DNA of 64,000 nucleotides from Streptomyces sp. CB02923 (GTDB lineage: Bacteria; Actinomycetota; Actinomycetes; Streptomycetales; Streptomycetaceae). The DNA is taken from NCBI RefSeq assembly GCF_001905005.1, contig NZ_LWKZ01000002.1, positions 62,001 to 126,000 on the forward strand, read 5' to 3'. The notes below the pieces were generated by a model. The model searched no databases. It had not been told where the DNA came from and saw only the letters and a program-made list of their open reading frames with translations. Below are positions 9,566 to 17,996 of this stretch, in pieces; positions within the stretch are counted from its first letter, which is position 1; every line of letters begins with the position of its first letter. Made by a program: the position numbers and the translations under genes.

Positions 9566-10665
9566 CCACCCCGCCGTCCGCCGCCCCCTGCGGCATACCC
9601 GGCCCTCACCTGCACGAACCGGACCTGCGCCATCACGGGGACGCCGAAGTGCGCGGCGCGGACGCGGCGCTGACCGATCTCGCGGTCAATGTGCGCGCCG
9701 GTACGCCGCCCGCCTGGCTCAAGGCGCGCATCGCGGCCTCGCTGGACGGGCTCGCCGCGTATCCGGACGGCGGCCCGGCCCGCCGGGCGGTGGCGGCGCG
9801 GCACGGCCTGCCGCCGGAGCGGGTGCTGCTGACGGCAGGCGCGGCGGAGGCGTTCGTGCTGATCGCCCGTGCCGTGCGGGCCCGGCGGCCGCTCGTCGTG
9901 CACCCGCAGTTCACCGAGCCGGAGGCGGCGCTGCGCGACGCCGGGCACACGGTGCGGCGGCTGCTGCTCACCGAGCGGAACGGCTTCCGGCTGGCCGCGG
10001 ACGCGGTCCCCGACGAGGCGGACCTCGTCGTCGTCGGCAACCCGACCAACCCCACCTCCGTCCTGCACCCCGCCGAGGAGATCGCCCGGCTGGCGCGGCC
10101 CGGCCGCACGCTGGTGGTGGACGAGGCGTTCATGGACGCGGTCCCCGGCGAGCACGCGTCGCTGGCGTCGCGTACGGACGTGCCGGGGCTGGTGGTGCTG
10201 CGCAGCCTGACCAAGACGTGGGGCCTGGCGGGGCTGCGGATCGGGTACGTACTGGCCGCTCCGGAGATCATCACGGACCTGGAGCGGGCCCAGCCGCTGT
10301 GGCCGGTCTCGGCTCCCGCGCTGGCCGCGGCCGAGGCGTGCTGCGAGCCTCCGGCGCTGGCCGAGGCGGCGGACGCGGCCCGGCGGATCGCGGCGGACCG
10401 GGACCATCTGCTGGCCCGGCTGGCGGCGGTGCGCGGGCCCGACGGCCAGGGGGTGCACGCGGCGGCCCCGGCCGAGGGGCCCTTCGTCCTGGTGCGGCTG
10501 CCGGACGCGGCGGCCGTCCGCACCCGGCTGCGCACGCTCGGCTTCGCGGTGCGGCGCGGCGACACGTTTCCGGGGCTGGGCCCGGAGTGGCTGCGGCTGG
10601 CGGTGCGGGACCGGACGACGACGGACCGCTTCACGGAGGCCCTGGAGAAAGCCCTGACGGGCTGA
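9562..10665 (+). CDS. cobC: CobC-type PLP-dependent aminotransferase/decarboxylase
   Basis: A 367-residue fold-type I PLP enzyme of the CobC/HisC family, close in pattern to the mycobacterial Rv2231c-like proteins. It would supply the aminopropanol linker (threonine-phosphate decarboxylation) for cobalamin. Visible motifs are YPDGGPARRAVAARHGL, VVGNPTNPTSVL, VVDEAFMD, and the Schiff-base Lys near residue 217 in SLTKTWGLAGLRIGY. GTG at 9562 is chosen because AAGGAGA lies six bases upstream and the frame is coupled to the preceding gene. A convergent SDR gene ends 30 bases downstream. Confidence 0.85.
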   Translation: MTTPPSAAPCGIPGPHLHEPDLRHHGDAEVRGADAALTDLAVNVRAGTPPAWLKARIAASLDGLAAYPDGGPARRAVAARHGLPPERVLLTAGAAEAFVLIARAVRARRPLVVHPQFTEPEAALRDAGHTVRRLLLTERNGFRLAADAVPDEADLVVVGNPTNPTSVLHPAEEIARLARPGRTLVVDEAFMDAVPGEHASLASRTDVPGLVVLRSLTKTWGLAGLRIGYVLAAPEIITDLERAQPLWPVSAPALAAAEACCEPPALAEAADAARRIAADRDHLLARLAAVRGPDGQGVHAAAPAEGPFVLVRLPDAAAVRTRLRTLGFAVRRGDTFPGLGPEWLRLAVRDRTTTDRFTEALEKALTG

Positions 10666-10694
10666 CCCCCGGCCGTCGGCAGCCCCCGGCAGCC

Positions 10695-11441
10695 TCAGCG
10701 CATCAACGCGCCGCCGTTGACGTCGTACGTGGCGCCGGTGACGAATGTTTCCTCCGACGCCAGGAAGACGGCGACGCGGGCGACCTCCTCCGGCGTGGCG
10801 ATCCGGCCGAGCGGCACCTGCGCGGTCAGCCCGGCCAGCGATTCGGCCGGGACGGACCGGACCATCGGCGTGTCGATCATCGCGGGCGCGACGGTGTTGA
10901 CGGTGATGCCGTCACCGGCCAGCTCGGCGGCGAAGACCCGGCTCAGTGCGATCAGGCCCGCCTTGGAGGTCCCGTACGCGGCGCCGGTGGGCCGGGGGGT
11001 CTGCCCGGCGATCGAGGCCATGTTCACGATGCGTCCGTAGCCGCGCTCGCGCATGTCCCCGGCGACGGCCCTGGTGAGGAAGAAGACGGCGCGCAGATTG
11101 ACCGTGAACACCTCGTCCCACTCCGCCGGGGTGATCTCCCACAGGGACGCGGCCAGGGGCCGGGCCGCGTTGTTGACCAGGACGTCCACGGGGCGCCAGG
11201 CGCGGACCGTGCGGTAGGCGGCCTCGGTGGCGGCGAGGTCGCGCAGGTCGGCGTGGACCGGCAGGACACGTTCGCCGTCCGGGTCGAGGCCGGTGGCCAG
11301 CGCGCGGTTGGCGGTGTCGTCGCGGTCCAGGGCCGCGACGTACGCGCCTTCGGCGTGGAAGGCGCGGACGAGGGCGGCGCCGAGGCCCTGGGCGCTGCCG
11401 GTGATCAGTACGGTGCGGCCGGAGAGGCCGGTGTCGAGCAC
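10695..11441 (-). CDS. Short-chain dehydrogenase/reductase
   Basis: A 248-residue classical SDR. The Rossmann motif TGSAQGLG is near residues 14-21, NNAA is near residue 90, a catalytic Ser is in NMASIAG, the YGTSK motif follows at about residues 155-159, and the C-terminus ends VNGGALMR. GTG start with GGAAGGAG upstream. It lies 37 bases downstream of the IacB-like gene on the same strand, so the two form an operon whose promoter region carries palindromes shared with a divergent ArsR-type gene. The substrate is unknown; the IacB-like partner hints at aromatic or auxin-like compound metabolism. Confidence 0.85.
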   Translation of the reverse strand: MLDTGLSGRTVLITGSAQGLGAALVRAFHAEGAYVAALDRDDTANRALATGLDPDGERVLPVHADLRDLAATEAAYRTVRAWRPVDVLVNNAARPLAASLWEITPAEWDEVFTVNLRAVFFLTRAVAGDMRERGYGRIVNMASIAGQTPRPTGAAYGTSKAGLIALSRVFAAELAGDGITVNTVAPAMIDTPMVRSVPAESLAGLTAQVPLGRIATPEEVARVAVFLASEETFVTGATYDVNGGALMR

Positions 11442-11478
11442 GGTGTGCTCCTTCCGGGAGTCGGACGGACGGGGGTGA

Positions 11479-11847
11479 TCACTCGGTGCCGAAGAACAGC
11501 GGGCGCCCGGCCCGCGCCTCGACGCGCAGGTAGCGCCACAGGCGTACGCCCCCGGCGCCCACCTCCGTGTCGCGCACGATGCCGCAGATCTTCGACACGG
11601 TGTCCAGGTCGGGGACGTCGGCGAGGATGTACGAGGTCCAGGGCCAGGCGGTGGAGGCGCCGACCATGAGCTGGTCGTCGTCGAGGGTGCCGAGGACGCG
11701 GACGCCGAAGCGGTCGGCGAGCCGGTCGAAGGCGGGCGGGATGGCGGCGGCCACGGCGGCCCGCTCCTCGTCCCCGGCGTTGAAGAACTCCTGGGTGACG
11801 CCGATGCAGAAGAGCGTGCGCAGCGGGGTCGGTGCGGCGGCTGACAT
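11479..11847 (-). CDS. IacB-like small protein
   Basis: A 122-residue single-domain protein with the pattern LRTLFCIGVTQEF, VRVLGTLDDDQLMVG, and WPWTSYILADVPDLDTV. This resembles IacB, a small protein of indole-3-acetate catabolic operons whose biochemical function is not settled; the match is from memory. No signal peptide or membrane segment is present. It is the first gene of a two-gene unit with the SDR at 10695-11441 and is divergent from an ArsR-type regulator, suggesting substrate-inducible control. No ring hydroxylase genes are nearby, so a full auxin pathway is not encoded here. Confidence 0.6.
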   Translation of the reverse strand: MSAAAPTPLRTLFCIGVTQEFFNAGDEERAAVAAAIPPAFDRLADRFGVRVLGTLDDDQLMVGASTAWPWTSYILADVPDLDTVSKICGIVRDTEVGAGGVRLWRYLRVEARAGRPLFFGTE

Positions 11848-11946
11848 GGTGGGACCTCGTCTCGTACGGCGGCGGGAGGACGCGTGCCCGAAGGGGGCGG
11901 GCGGCGGAGGCGCGGCGGCTTGCCTCGCGCAAACAGTTAGAGGATC

Positions 11947-11997
11947 GTCGAAGCGTCGACGGTCCGGACCGTATCACTCACTTAGAAGGCTCTCTAA
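11947..11997. promoter_or_regulatory. Cluster of palindromes in ArsR/IacB divergent promoter
   Basis: Three dyads lie in the 152-base gap between the divergent starts: GTCGAAGCGTCGAC (11947-11960, five-base arms), the perfect GGTCCGGACC (11961-11970), and TTAGA-N6-TCTAA (11982-11997), which sits two bases before the ArsR-type ATG. A related half site TTAGAGGATCG precedes them. They are plausible operators for the ArsR-type protein on both promoters. Confidence 0.45.
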
Positions 11998-11999
11998 AC

Positions 12000-12362
12000 A
12001 TGGCTCCCTCGGAGACCGCCCGCAGCACGCCCCCCACCGCCTCTCCCCCGGCCGATCCCGACCAGCCGGACACCACCGCCATCCGCCTCGGCCCGCTCCT
12101 CCAGGCGTTCGGCGACCCGTTGCGCCAGCACATCGTGCGGCGGCTCGCGGCGGACGGCGAGGCGGGCTGCGGCGACATCGACCTGCCGGTGACGCGGGCC
12201 ACCGGCTCGTACCACTTCCGCGTGCTGCGGCAGGCGGGCTGGACGCACACCCGCCGGATCGGCCGGGAGCGCTACATCTCGCTGCGCCGCGAGGACCTGG
12301 AGACGCGCTTCCCCGGCCTGCTGACGGCACTGCTCAAGGCGGCGGATGAGGACGCCGCCTGA
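12000..12362 (+). CDS. ArsR-type winged-helix regulator
   Basis: A 120-residue DNA-binding protein. After a disordered Pro/Thr-rich N-terminus of about 28 residues, the chain reads LLQAFGDPLRQHIVRRLA, then a recognition helix region TGSYHFRVLRQAGW and a wing GRERYISLRRED. This is the ArsR-family winged helix. No paired Cys metal ligands are evident, so a small organic effector is likelier than a metal. It is divergent from the IacB-like/SDR pair and followed by a BASS-family transporter gene. The ATG at 12000 is taken because homologous domains begin shortly after; no strong ribosome site is seen. Confidence 0.82.
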   Translation: MAPSETARSTPPTASPPADPDQPDTTAIRLGPLLQAFGDPLRQHIVRRLAADGEAGCGDIDLPVTRATGSYHFRVLRQAGWTHTRRIGRERYISLRREDLETRFPGLLTALLKAADEDAA

Positions 12363-12413
12363 CCACCTCGCCCGTACGCACGAAGGCCGCCCCGTCCACC
12401 ATCCGAAACCGGT

Positions 12414-12443
12414 TGTCTCGTACACGCAGCCCGGCGCTAAGGT
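12414..12443 (+). promoter_or_regulatory. Candidate promoter for BASS transporter (leaderless)
   Basis: TTGTCT (12414-12419) and TAAGGT (12438-12443) are separated by 18 bases. The -10 element ends six bases before the GTG start at 12450, so transcription would begin at or next to the start codon, giving a leaderless mRNA. No ribosome site precedes the GTG, which agrees. Confidence 0.45.
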
Positions 12444-12449
12444 GCCGCC

Positions 12450-13427
12450 GTGCCGACCGAACAGCTGAGCCCGCGCCCCGCACCCGCCGGTGACCTGCCC
12501 GCCTCCGACCGGGCGGCGCGGCGGGCCGTCACCGTCTTCCCCCTGCTGGTCATAGCGGCCGGCGCGGCCGGGCTGCTGTGGCCCGCCCCGTTCACGGGCT
12601 GGGCGCCCGCGGTGCCGTGGCTGCTCGGCGTGGTGATGTTCTCAATGGGGCTGACGCTGACGCCGCCGGACTTCACGGCGGTCGCCAAGCGGCCCTGGGC
12701 GGTGGGCCTGGGCCTGGTCGCCCACTACGTGATCATGCCGGGACTCGGCTGGCTGATCGCGACCGTCCTGGACCTGCCGCCGCAGCTCGCGGCCGGCGTG
12801 ATCCTGGTCGGCTGCGCGCCCAGCGGCACCGCCTCCAACGTCGTGACCTACCTGGCCCGCGGCGACGTCGCCCTGTCCGTCTCGGTGGCGACGGTCTCCA
12901 CCGTCCTCGCGCCGCTGATCACACCGCCGCTGACGCTGCTGCTCGCCGGGCAGTTCCTGGACGTGGACGCCGGGGTCATGGTCACCGACATCCTCAAGAC
13001 CGTGCTGCTGCCGGTGCTCGGCGGGCTGCTGGTCCGGTTCGTCGCGGGCCGCTGGGTCGACCGGGCGCTGCGCGCACTGCCGTGGCTGTCCGCCGTGACG
13101 ATCGCGGCGATCGTGCTCGTCGTCGTGTCCGGCAGCGCCGCCCTCATCAAGGACGCGGCCGCGCTGGTCATGGTCGCGGTCGTCCTGCACAACGGCCTGG
13201 GCCTGGCCCTCGGTTACGCGGCGGGCCGGCTCGCCCGGCTGGGCAAACCGGCCGGACGGGCCATGGCCTTCGAGGTCGGCATGCAGAACTCCGGCCTCGC
13301 GGCATCCCTGGCCACCGCCCACTTCAGCCCGGCAGCGGCACTCCCCGCAGCCGTCTTCTCCGTATGGCACAACATCTCGGGCGCGGTGGTGGCGGCATGG
13401 ATGGCCCGCAGCGAACGCGAACGCTAG
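12450..13427 (+). CDS. Bile acid:sodium symporter (BASS) family transporter
   Basis: A 325-residue membrane protein with about nine to ten hydrophobic helices. Family hallmarks are MFSMGLTLTPPDF in the third helix, the conserved VGCAPSGTASNVVTYLARGD segment near residue 120, and EVGMQNSGLAA near residue 280. BASS proteins carry organic anions, often with sodium; some carry pantoate, pyruvate or similar acids. The substrate here is unknown. It follows the ArsR-type regulator with an 87-base gap containing its own promoter. A tandem inverted-repeat region lies downstream. Confidence 0.88.
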   Translation: MPTEQLSPRPAPAGDLPASDRAARRAVTVFPLLVIAAGAAGLLWPAPFTGWAPAVPWLLGVVMFSMGLTLTPPDFTAVAKRPWAVGLGLVAHYVIMPGLGWLIATVLDLPPQLAAGVILVGCAPSGTASNVVTYLARGDVALSVSVATVSTVLAPLITPPLTLLLAGQFLDVDAGVMVTDILKTVLLPVLGGLLVRFVAGRWVDRALRALPWLSAVTIAAIVLVVVSGSAALIKDAAALVMVAVVLHNGLGLALGYAAGRLARLGKPAGRAMAFEVGMQNSGLAASLATAHFSPAAALPAAVFSVWHNISGAVVAAWMARSERER

Positions 13428-13447
13428 CCGCCACACCACACGGACCC

Positions 13448-13603
13448 GGCCCTCCGGACTCCGTCCTGCGGCCCGCCCCCTCCCGCCGTACAGCGACCAA
13501 CAGCCGGTGGGGGCAGGCGTCCCCCACCCCCGTACGTGTCAGCCGAACACGCACGGGAGGGTCCGGAACCGTAGGACGAAGTCCGTAGGGGCCGGACCCG
13601 CAC
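13448..13603. repeat. Inverted-repeat element, copy 1
   Basis: About 155 bases whose two ends are near-complementary: GGACTCCGTCCTGCGG at the left against CCGTAGGACGAAGTCC at the right. A perfect internal stem GTGGGGG/CCCCCAC occupies 13507-13513 and 13521-13527. The unit recurs about 272 bases downstream. No gene is supported here. Open frames through it in several directions are by-products of the symmetrical G+C-rich sequence. Confidence 0.8.
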
Positions 13604-13719
13604 CACTCCCGACCCGCCCGCAGTCCAACGGACTTTCGGAGCCCGACGGCGGGCCGAACTCCGTGGCCGACTGGCCCCCACGTGCCGGGCGACGCCCGCC
13701 GGAGACCGGACACGGGAAC

Positions 13720-13875
13720 GGCCCTCCGGACTCCGTCCTACGGCCCGCCCCCTCCCGCCGTACGGCGATCAACGGCCGGTGGGGGCAGGCGTCCCCCCAC
13801 CCACGCCGCGAAAGCCGAACACGTACGGGAGGGTCCGGGACCGGAGGACGAAGTCCGCAGGGCCCGGACCCGCGC
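13720..13875. repeat. Inverted-repeat element, copy 2
   Basis: Second copy of the element at 13448-13603, in the same orientation and roughly 85% alike by eye. Its left arm GGCCCTCCGGACTCCGTCCT (13720-13739) pairs with GGACGAAGTCCGCAGGGCC near the right end, with two mismatches over about 20 bases. The inner GTGGGGG/CCCCCAC stem is retained. Single-copy sequence of about 115 bases separates the two. Together they fill most of the 519-base gap between the BASS transporter and the amidohydrolase. Confidence 0.8.
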
Positions 13876-13946
13876 CACGGCGGGTGACCGCCACACCCGG
13901 CCGGCCCCCGGCCACCGCACACCGGAAAAACCGACCCGCAAGCGGG

Positions 13947-15038
13947 TCATCCCACCACCCGCCCCCGCAACACCACCCGCTTCGGCGCAGCCAGAACCCG
14001 TACGTCCGAGCGCGGATCCCCCTCGTAGACGACGAGGTCCGCCGGGGCACCTTCCTCCAGGCCCGGCCGCCCCAGCCACCGCCGCGCGCCCCACGTCGTC
14101 GCCGCGAGCGCGTCCACCGCGGGGATTCCGGCCTTGGTCAGTTCGGCGACCTCCTGCGCGATCAGGCCGTGTGCGAGCGATCCGCCCGCATCGGTGCCGG
14201 CGAAGATGGGCACCCCGGCGTCGTACGCCGCGCGTACGGTGTCGTAGCGGCGCTCGTGCAGGCTCCTCATGTGGCTCGCCCAGGCGGGGAACTTCTTTTC
14301 ACCACCGGCCGCCAGGGTGGGGAAGGTGGCGATGTTCACGAGCGTGGGGACGATCGCGACGCCGCGTTCGGCGAACAGCGGGATGGTCTCCTCGGTGAGG
14401 CCGGTGGCGTGTTCGATGCAGTCGATGCCCGCTTCGACCAGCGGGGCGAGGGTTTCCCCGGCGAAGCAGTGGGCCGTCACCCGGGCCCCGAGGCGGTGCG
14501 CCTCGGCGATGGCCGCCTCGACGGCGCCGCGCGGCCAGCAGGCCGACAGGTCGCCGGTCTCGCGGTCGATCCAGTCGCCGACCAGCTTGACCCAGCCGTC
14601 GCCGCGCCGGGCCTCCCGCGCGACGTAGGCGACCAGGTCCGCGGGCTCGATCTCGTGGGCGTAGTTGCGGATGTAGCGGCGGGTACGGGCGATGTGCCGG
14701 CCGGCCCTGATGATCCGCGGCAGGTCCTCGCGGTCGTCGATCCAGCGGGTGTCGGACGGCGAACCGGCGTCCCTGAGCAGCAGCGTTCCCGCCTCCCGCT
14801 CGGTCAGCGCCTGCTTCTCGCTCGTCGCCTCGTCGACCGGCCCGTGGGCGTCGAGCCCGACGTGGCAGTGGGCGTCGACCAGGCCGGGCAGCGCCCAGCC
14901 CTGAACGGTCGTCACCTCCCGCGCGCCCGTCGGCCGTTCGTACGTCACCCGGCCGTCGACGACCCAGAGTTCGTCGCGCACGTCGTCCGGCCCGGTCAGG
15001 ACCCTGCCCTTGATGTGCAGCACCACGCTCTCACTCAT
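13947..15038 (-). CDS. Amidohydrolase-family metal-dependent hydrolase
   Basis: A 363-residue amidohydrolase-superfamily enzyme. A beta-rich N-terminus leads into the HxH motif in VDAHCHVGL. A metal-bridging Lys candidate lies in WVKLVGDW, His residues in RVTAHCF and IEHATGL, and the catalytic Asp in FAGTDAGG. A C-terminal strand region (GAPADLVVYEGDP) closes the composite beta sandwich. The ATG at 15038 is preferred to upstream in-frame starts because the domain begins directly after it. Likely reactions are hydrolysis of an imidazolone-like or cyclic amide substrate, but the substrate is not identifiable. It is divergent from the ectoine operon. Confidence 0.85.
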   Translation of the reverse strand: MSESVVLHIKGRVLTGPDDVRDELWVVDGRVTYERPTGAREVTTVQGWALPGLVDAHCHVGLDAHGPVDEATSEKQALTEREAGTLLLRDAGSPSDTRWIDDREDLPRIIRAGRHIARTRRYIRNYAHEIEPADLVAYVAREARRGDGWVKLVGDWIDRETGDLSACWPRGAVEAAIAEAHRLGARVTAHCFAGETLAPLVEAGIDCIEHATGLTEETIPLFAERGVAIVPTLVNIATFPTLAAGGEKKFPAWASHMRSLHERRYDTVRAAYDAGVPIFAGTDAGGSLAHGLIAQEVAELTKAGIPAVDALAATTWGARRWLGRPGLEEGAPADLVVYEGDPRSDVRVLAAPKRVVLRGRVVG

Positions 15039-15523
15039 GGCCGCACTGTATGACGCGCGGTACGGCGGGCGGCACGGGGACCGGTGCACGGGCCACGGGT
15101 CCCGGACGGGGCCACCGGCGGAAGCGGAACGCACCCGTACCGCGCCCCTGACGCCTCACCCCGCACTCCGCTTCACAGAAACACCGTGGACGCCCGGCCT
15201 TTTCTTGCGGTACACCTTTTACCGGCGAATTTCCAATTCTCCAGTGCGCAGCTTCCCGTATTCTTCTGCCCGCTTTTTCGCAGCTCAAACGCCAAGATTT
15301 CGCTACCGCCGGAGTAGGTAATTCCGAGCGGTCACCAGGACGTTACGGGGTTGTGACCGACCACACAAGCAGTCCGCTTCGCCCCGTATTTTCCGGGCAA
15401 ACCGGCACATAATGCGGTCGATTCGCGCGCTCGTGCGCCCCCGCGCGGTAACACAAGAACCCCACGCCACGTAACCCCTCCCCGCGATGCATTTTCCTTT
15501 TTCCCTGGGTAAATTGAATTCGC
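15039..15523. other. 485-bp A+T-enriched region upstream of ectA
   Basis: This intergenic stretch between the amidohydrolase start and ectA is visibly richer in A+T than its surroundings (several TTTT/AATT runs between 15200 and 15420 and at 15490-15520). It is the natural place for osmotic-stress promoters of the ect operon. A CATAAT element at 15408-15413 and a TAAATT element at 15510-15515 are possible -10 boxes, but neither has a convincing -35 partner. No gene is supported within it. Confidence 0.5.
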
Positions 15524-16090
15524 ATGACCGCCGCACAAGCAGACCATGCAGGTGCCCGAAGCGATATCAGAGAAATGCCGGAGGGATTCAAGCTCGACAC
15601 ACCGCGCGTGGAGGACGGAGCCGCGATCTGGCGCATCGCCCGCGACTCCAGGACCCTGGACCTGAACTCCTCCTACAGCTACCTGCTGTGGTGTCGCGAC
15701 TTCGCCGCCACCTCCGTCGTCGCCCGCGACGGCGAGGGCGAGCCGGCCGCCTTCGTCACCGGCTACCTCCGCCCCGAGTCCCCGGAGACGCTCTTCATCT
15801 GGCAGGTCGCCGTCGACGAGGCGCACCGCGGCCACGGACTGGCCGCCGCCCTCCTGGACGGGCTGGTCGCCCGAGCCGCCGTGGAACTGGGCGTGTGTCG
15901 CATCGAGACCACGATCACCGAGGACAACGCGGCGTCCAACCGTCTCTTCACCTCGTTCGCCGAGCGCCACGGAGCGTCCCTGACCCGCGAGGTCCTCCTC
16001 GACGCCGGGCACTTCCCGGAGCAGGGGCACCACGCCGAGGTGCTCCACCGCATCGGCCCGCTCGGTCCCCCTGCCGGGCACCGGCCCTGA
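15524..16090 (+). CDS. ectA: L-2,4-diaminobutyrate acetyltransferase
   Basis: A 188-residue GNAT-fold enzyme that acetylates the gamma-amino group of L-2,4-diaminobutyrate, the second committed step of ectoine synthesis. EctA features are visible: [34 protein letters not shown] (the acetyl-CoA-binding loop), and [15 protein letters not shown]. It is the first gene of ectABCD. The ATG is preceded by an A+T-rich leader with no strong ribosome site. ectB starts 66 bases after the stop. Confidence 0.95.
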   Translation: MTAAQADHAGARSDIREMPEGFKLDTPRVEDGAAIWRIARDSRTLDLNSSYSYLLWCRDFAATSVVARDGEGEPAAFVTGYLRPESPETLFIWQVAVDEAHRGHGLAAALLDGLVARAAVELGVCRIETTITEDNAASNRLFTSFAERHGASLTREVLLDAGHFPEQGHHAEVLHRIGPLGPPAGHRP

Positions 16091-16155
16091 CCGACCACCC
16101 CGCAGCCCCCGCAGACTTCTCCCCGCTCACGCCACTCATCTCCCAGGAGCATGTT

Positions 16156-17424
16156 GTGACCATCACCCAGCCCGACCTGAGCGTCTTCGAGACCGTGGAG
16201 TCCGAGGTCCGCAGCTACTGCCGCGGTTGGCCCACGATCTTCGACCGCGCGCAGGGCAGCCACATGTACGACGAGGACGGCCACACGTACCTCGACTTCT
16301 TCGCCGGCGCCGGGTCGCTCAACTACGGGCACAACAACCCCGTACTCAAACGCGCCCTGATCGACTACATCGAGCGGGACGGCGTCACGCACGGCCTGGA
16401 CATGTCCACCACGGCCAAGCGCGCGTTCCTGGAGACCTTCCAGAACACCATCCTGCGCCCGCGCGACCTGCCGTACAAGGTCATGTTCCCGGGCCCGACG
16501 GGCGCCAACGCCGTGGAGGCCGCGCTCAAGCTGGCCCGCAAGGTCAAGGGCCGCGAGTCGATCGTCTCCTTCACCAACGCCTTCCACGGCATGTCGCTGG
16601 GCGCCCTCGCGGTCACCGGCAACGCCTTCAAGCGCGCCGGTGCCGGCATCCCGCTCGTGCACGGCACGCCCATGCCGTTCGACAACTACCTCGACGGCAC
16701 CTACCCGGACTTCCTCTGGTTCGAGCGCCTGCTGGAGGACAGCGGCTCCGGCCTGAACACGCCGGCCGCCGTGATCGTCGAGACGGTGCAGGGCGAGGGC
16801 GGCATCAACGTGGCCCGCGCCGAGTGGCTGCGTGCCCTGTCGGAGCTGTGCAAGCGCCGCGACATGCTGCTGATCGTCGACGACATCCAGATGGGCTGCG
16901 GCCGTACCGGCGCGTTCTTCTCCTTCGAGGAGGCGGGCATCGTGCCGGACATCGTCACCGTCTCGAAGTCCATCAGCGGCTACGGCCTGCCGCTCGCGCT
17001 CACCCTGTTCAAGCCGGAGCTGGACGTGTGGGAGCCGGGCGAGCACAACGGCACCTTCCGCGGCAACAACCCGGCCTTCGTCACCGCCGCGGCGGCCCTG
17101 GACACGTACTGGGCCGACGGCCAGATGGAGAAGCAGACGCTGGCCCGCGGCGAGATCATCGAGTCGCATCTGCGCGCCATCGTCGAGGAGCACCCCGCCT
17201 CCATCGCCGAGTACCGCGGCCGCGGCATGGTCTGGGGCCTGGAGTGCTCCGACAAGCCGCTCGCCAACAAGATCGCCAAGCGCGCCTTCGAGCTGGGTCT
17301 GCTCATCGAGACCTCCGGCCCGGAGAGCGAGGTCGTCAAGCTGCTGCCGGCGCTGACGACCACCCCCGAGGAGCTGGACGAGGGTCTGCGCATCCTCGCC
17401 CGCGCGGTCCGCGACTGCGCCTGA
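16156..17424 (+). CDS. ectB: Diaminobutyrate--2-oxoglutarate transaminase
   Basis: A 422-residue class III aminotransferase that forms L-2,4-diaminobutyrate from aspartate semialdehyde and glutamate, the first step of ectoine synthesis. Motifs include [46 protein letters not shown], and the PLP Lys near residue 271 in [15 protein letters not shown] at 16156 follows CAGGAGCATGTT. An ATG five bases earlier is out of frame and stops immediately. Length matches the family. It lies in the ectABCD operon. Confidence 0.96.
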   Translation: MTITQPDLSVFETVESEVRSYCRGWPTIFDRAQGSHMYDEDGHTYLDFFAGAGSLNYGHNNPVLKRALIDYIERDGVTHGLDMSTTAKRAFLETFQNTILRPRDLPYKVMFPGPTGANAVEAALKLARKVKGRESIVSFTNAFHGMSLGALAVTGNAFKRAGAGIPLVHGTPMPFDNYLDGTYPDFLWFERLLEDSGSGLNTPAAVIVETVQGEGGINVARAEWLRALSELCKRRDMLLIVDDIQMGCGRTGAFFSFEEAGIVPDIVTVSKSISGYGLPLALTLFKPELDVWEPGEHNGTFRGNNPAFVTAAAALDTYWADGQMEKQTLARGEIIESHLRAIVEEHPASIAEYRGRGMVWGLECSDKPLANKIAKRAFELGLLIETSGPESEVVKLLPALTTTPEELDEGLRILARAVRDCA

Positions 17425-17486
17425 GCGCACCGCGCAGACCGACCGCACCATTCCTGGTCCGCACCACAGAAAGGTACGAGAACACC

Positions 17487-17909
17487 GTGATCGTCCGATC
17501 CTTCAAGGACATCGAAGGCACCGACCGCCACGTCAAGGCCAAGTCGGGCACGTGGGAGAGCAAGCGCATCGTGCTCGCCAAGGAGCGCGTCGGCTTCTCG
17601 CTGCACGAGACCACCCTGTACGCGGGTACCGAGACGTCGATGTGGTACGCCAACCACATCGAGGCCGTGCTGTGCACGGAGGGCGAGGCCGAGCTCACCA
17701 ACGACGAGACCGGTGAGAAGCACACCATCACCCCGGGCACCATGTACCTGCTCGACGGGCACGAGAAGCACACCATGCGCATCAAGGAGGACTTCCGCTG
17801 CGTGTGTGTCTTCAACCCGCCGGTGACAGGCCGCGAGGACCACGACGAGAACGGTGTGTACCCGCTGCTCACCGAGCCCGAGCCGGAGCCGTCGGCGCAG
17901 CACGCCTGA
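17487..17909 (+). CDS. ectC: Ectoine synthase
   Basis: A 140-residue cupin that closes N-gamma-acetyl-diaminobutyrate to ectoine with loss of water. The chain shows the EctC pattern [34 protein letters not shown] (metal-binding strand), and [15 protein letters not shown]. The C-terminal end is acidic and variable as usual. It starts with GTG after an AGAAAGG ribosome site. It sits 62 bases after ectB and 87 bases before ectD in the same operon. Confidence 0.96.
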   Translation: MIVRSFKDIEGTDRHVKAKSGTWESKRIVLAKERVGFSLHETTLYAGTETSMWYANHIEAVLCTEGEAELTNDETGEKHTITPGTMYLLDGHEKHTMRIKEDFRCVCVFNPPVTGREDHDENGVYPLLTEPEPEPSAQHA

Positions 17910-17996
17910 CGCGCTCGGCGCGAACCCCTGCCCCGTCCGGCAGCTGAGGAAGGCGCGAGAAGGAAAGCACGTACGAGAGGAGAGGAAGGCAACACC

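Noticed and set aside
13324..13922. Open frames on both strands through the inverted-repeat region
   Set aside because: They follow the symmetrical repeat and change identity between copies. No ribosome sites or domains are seen.
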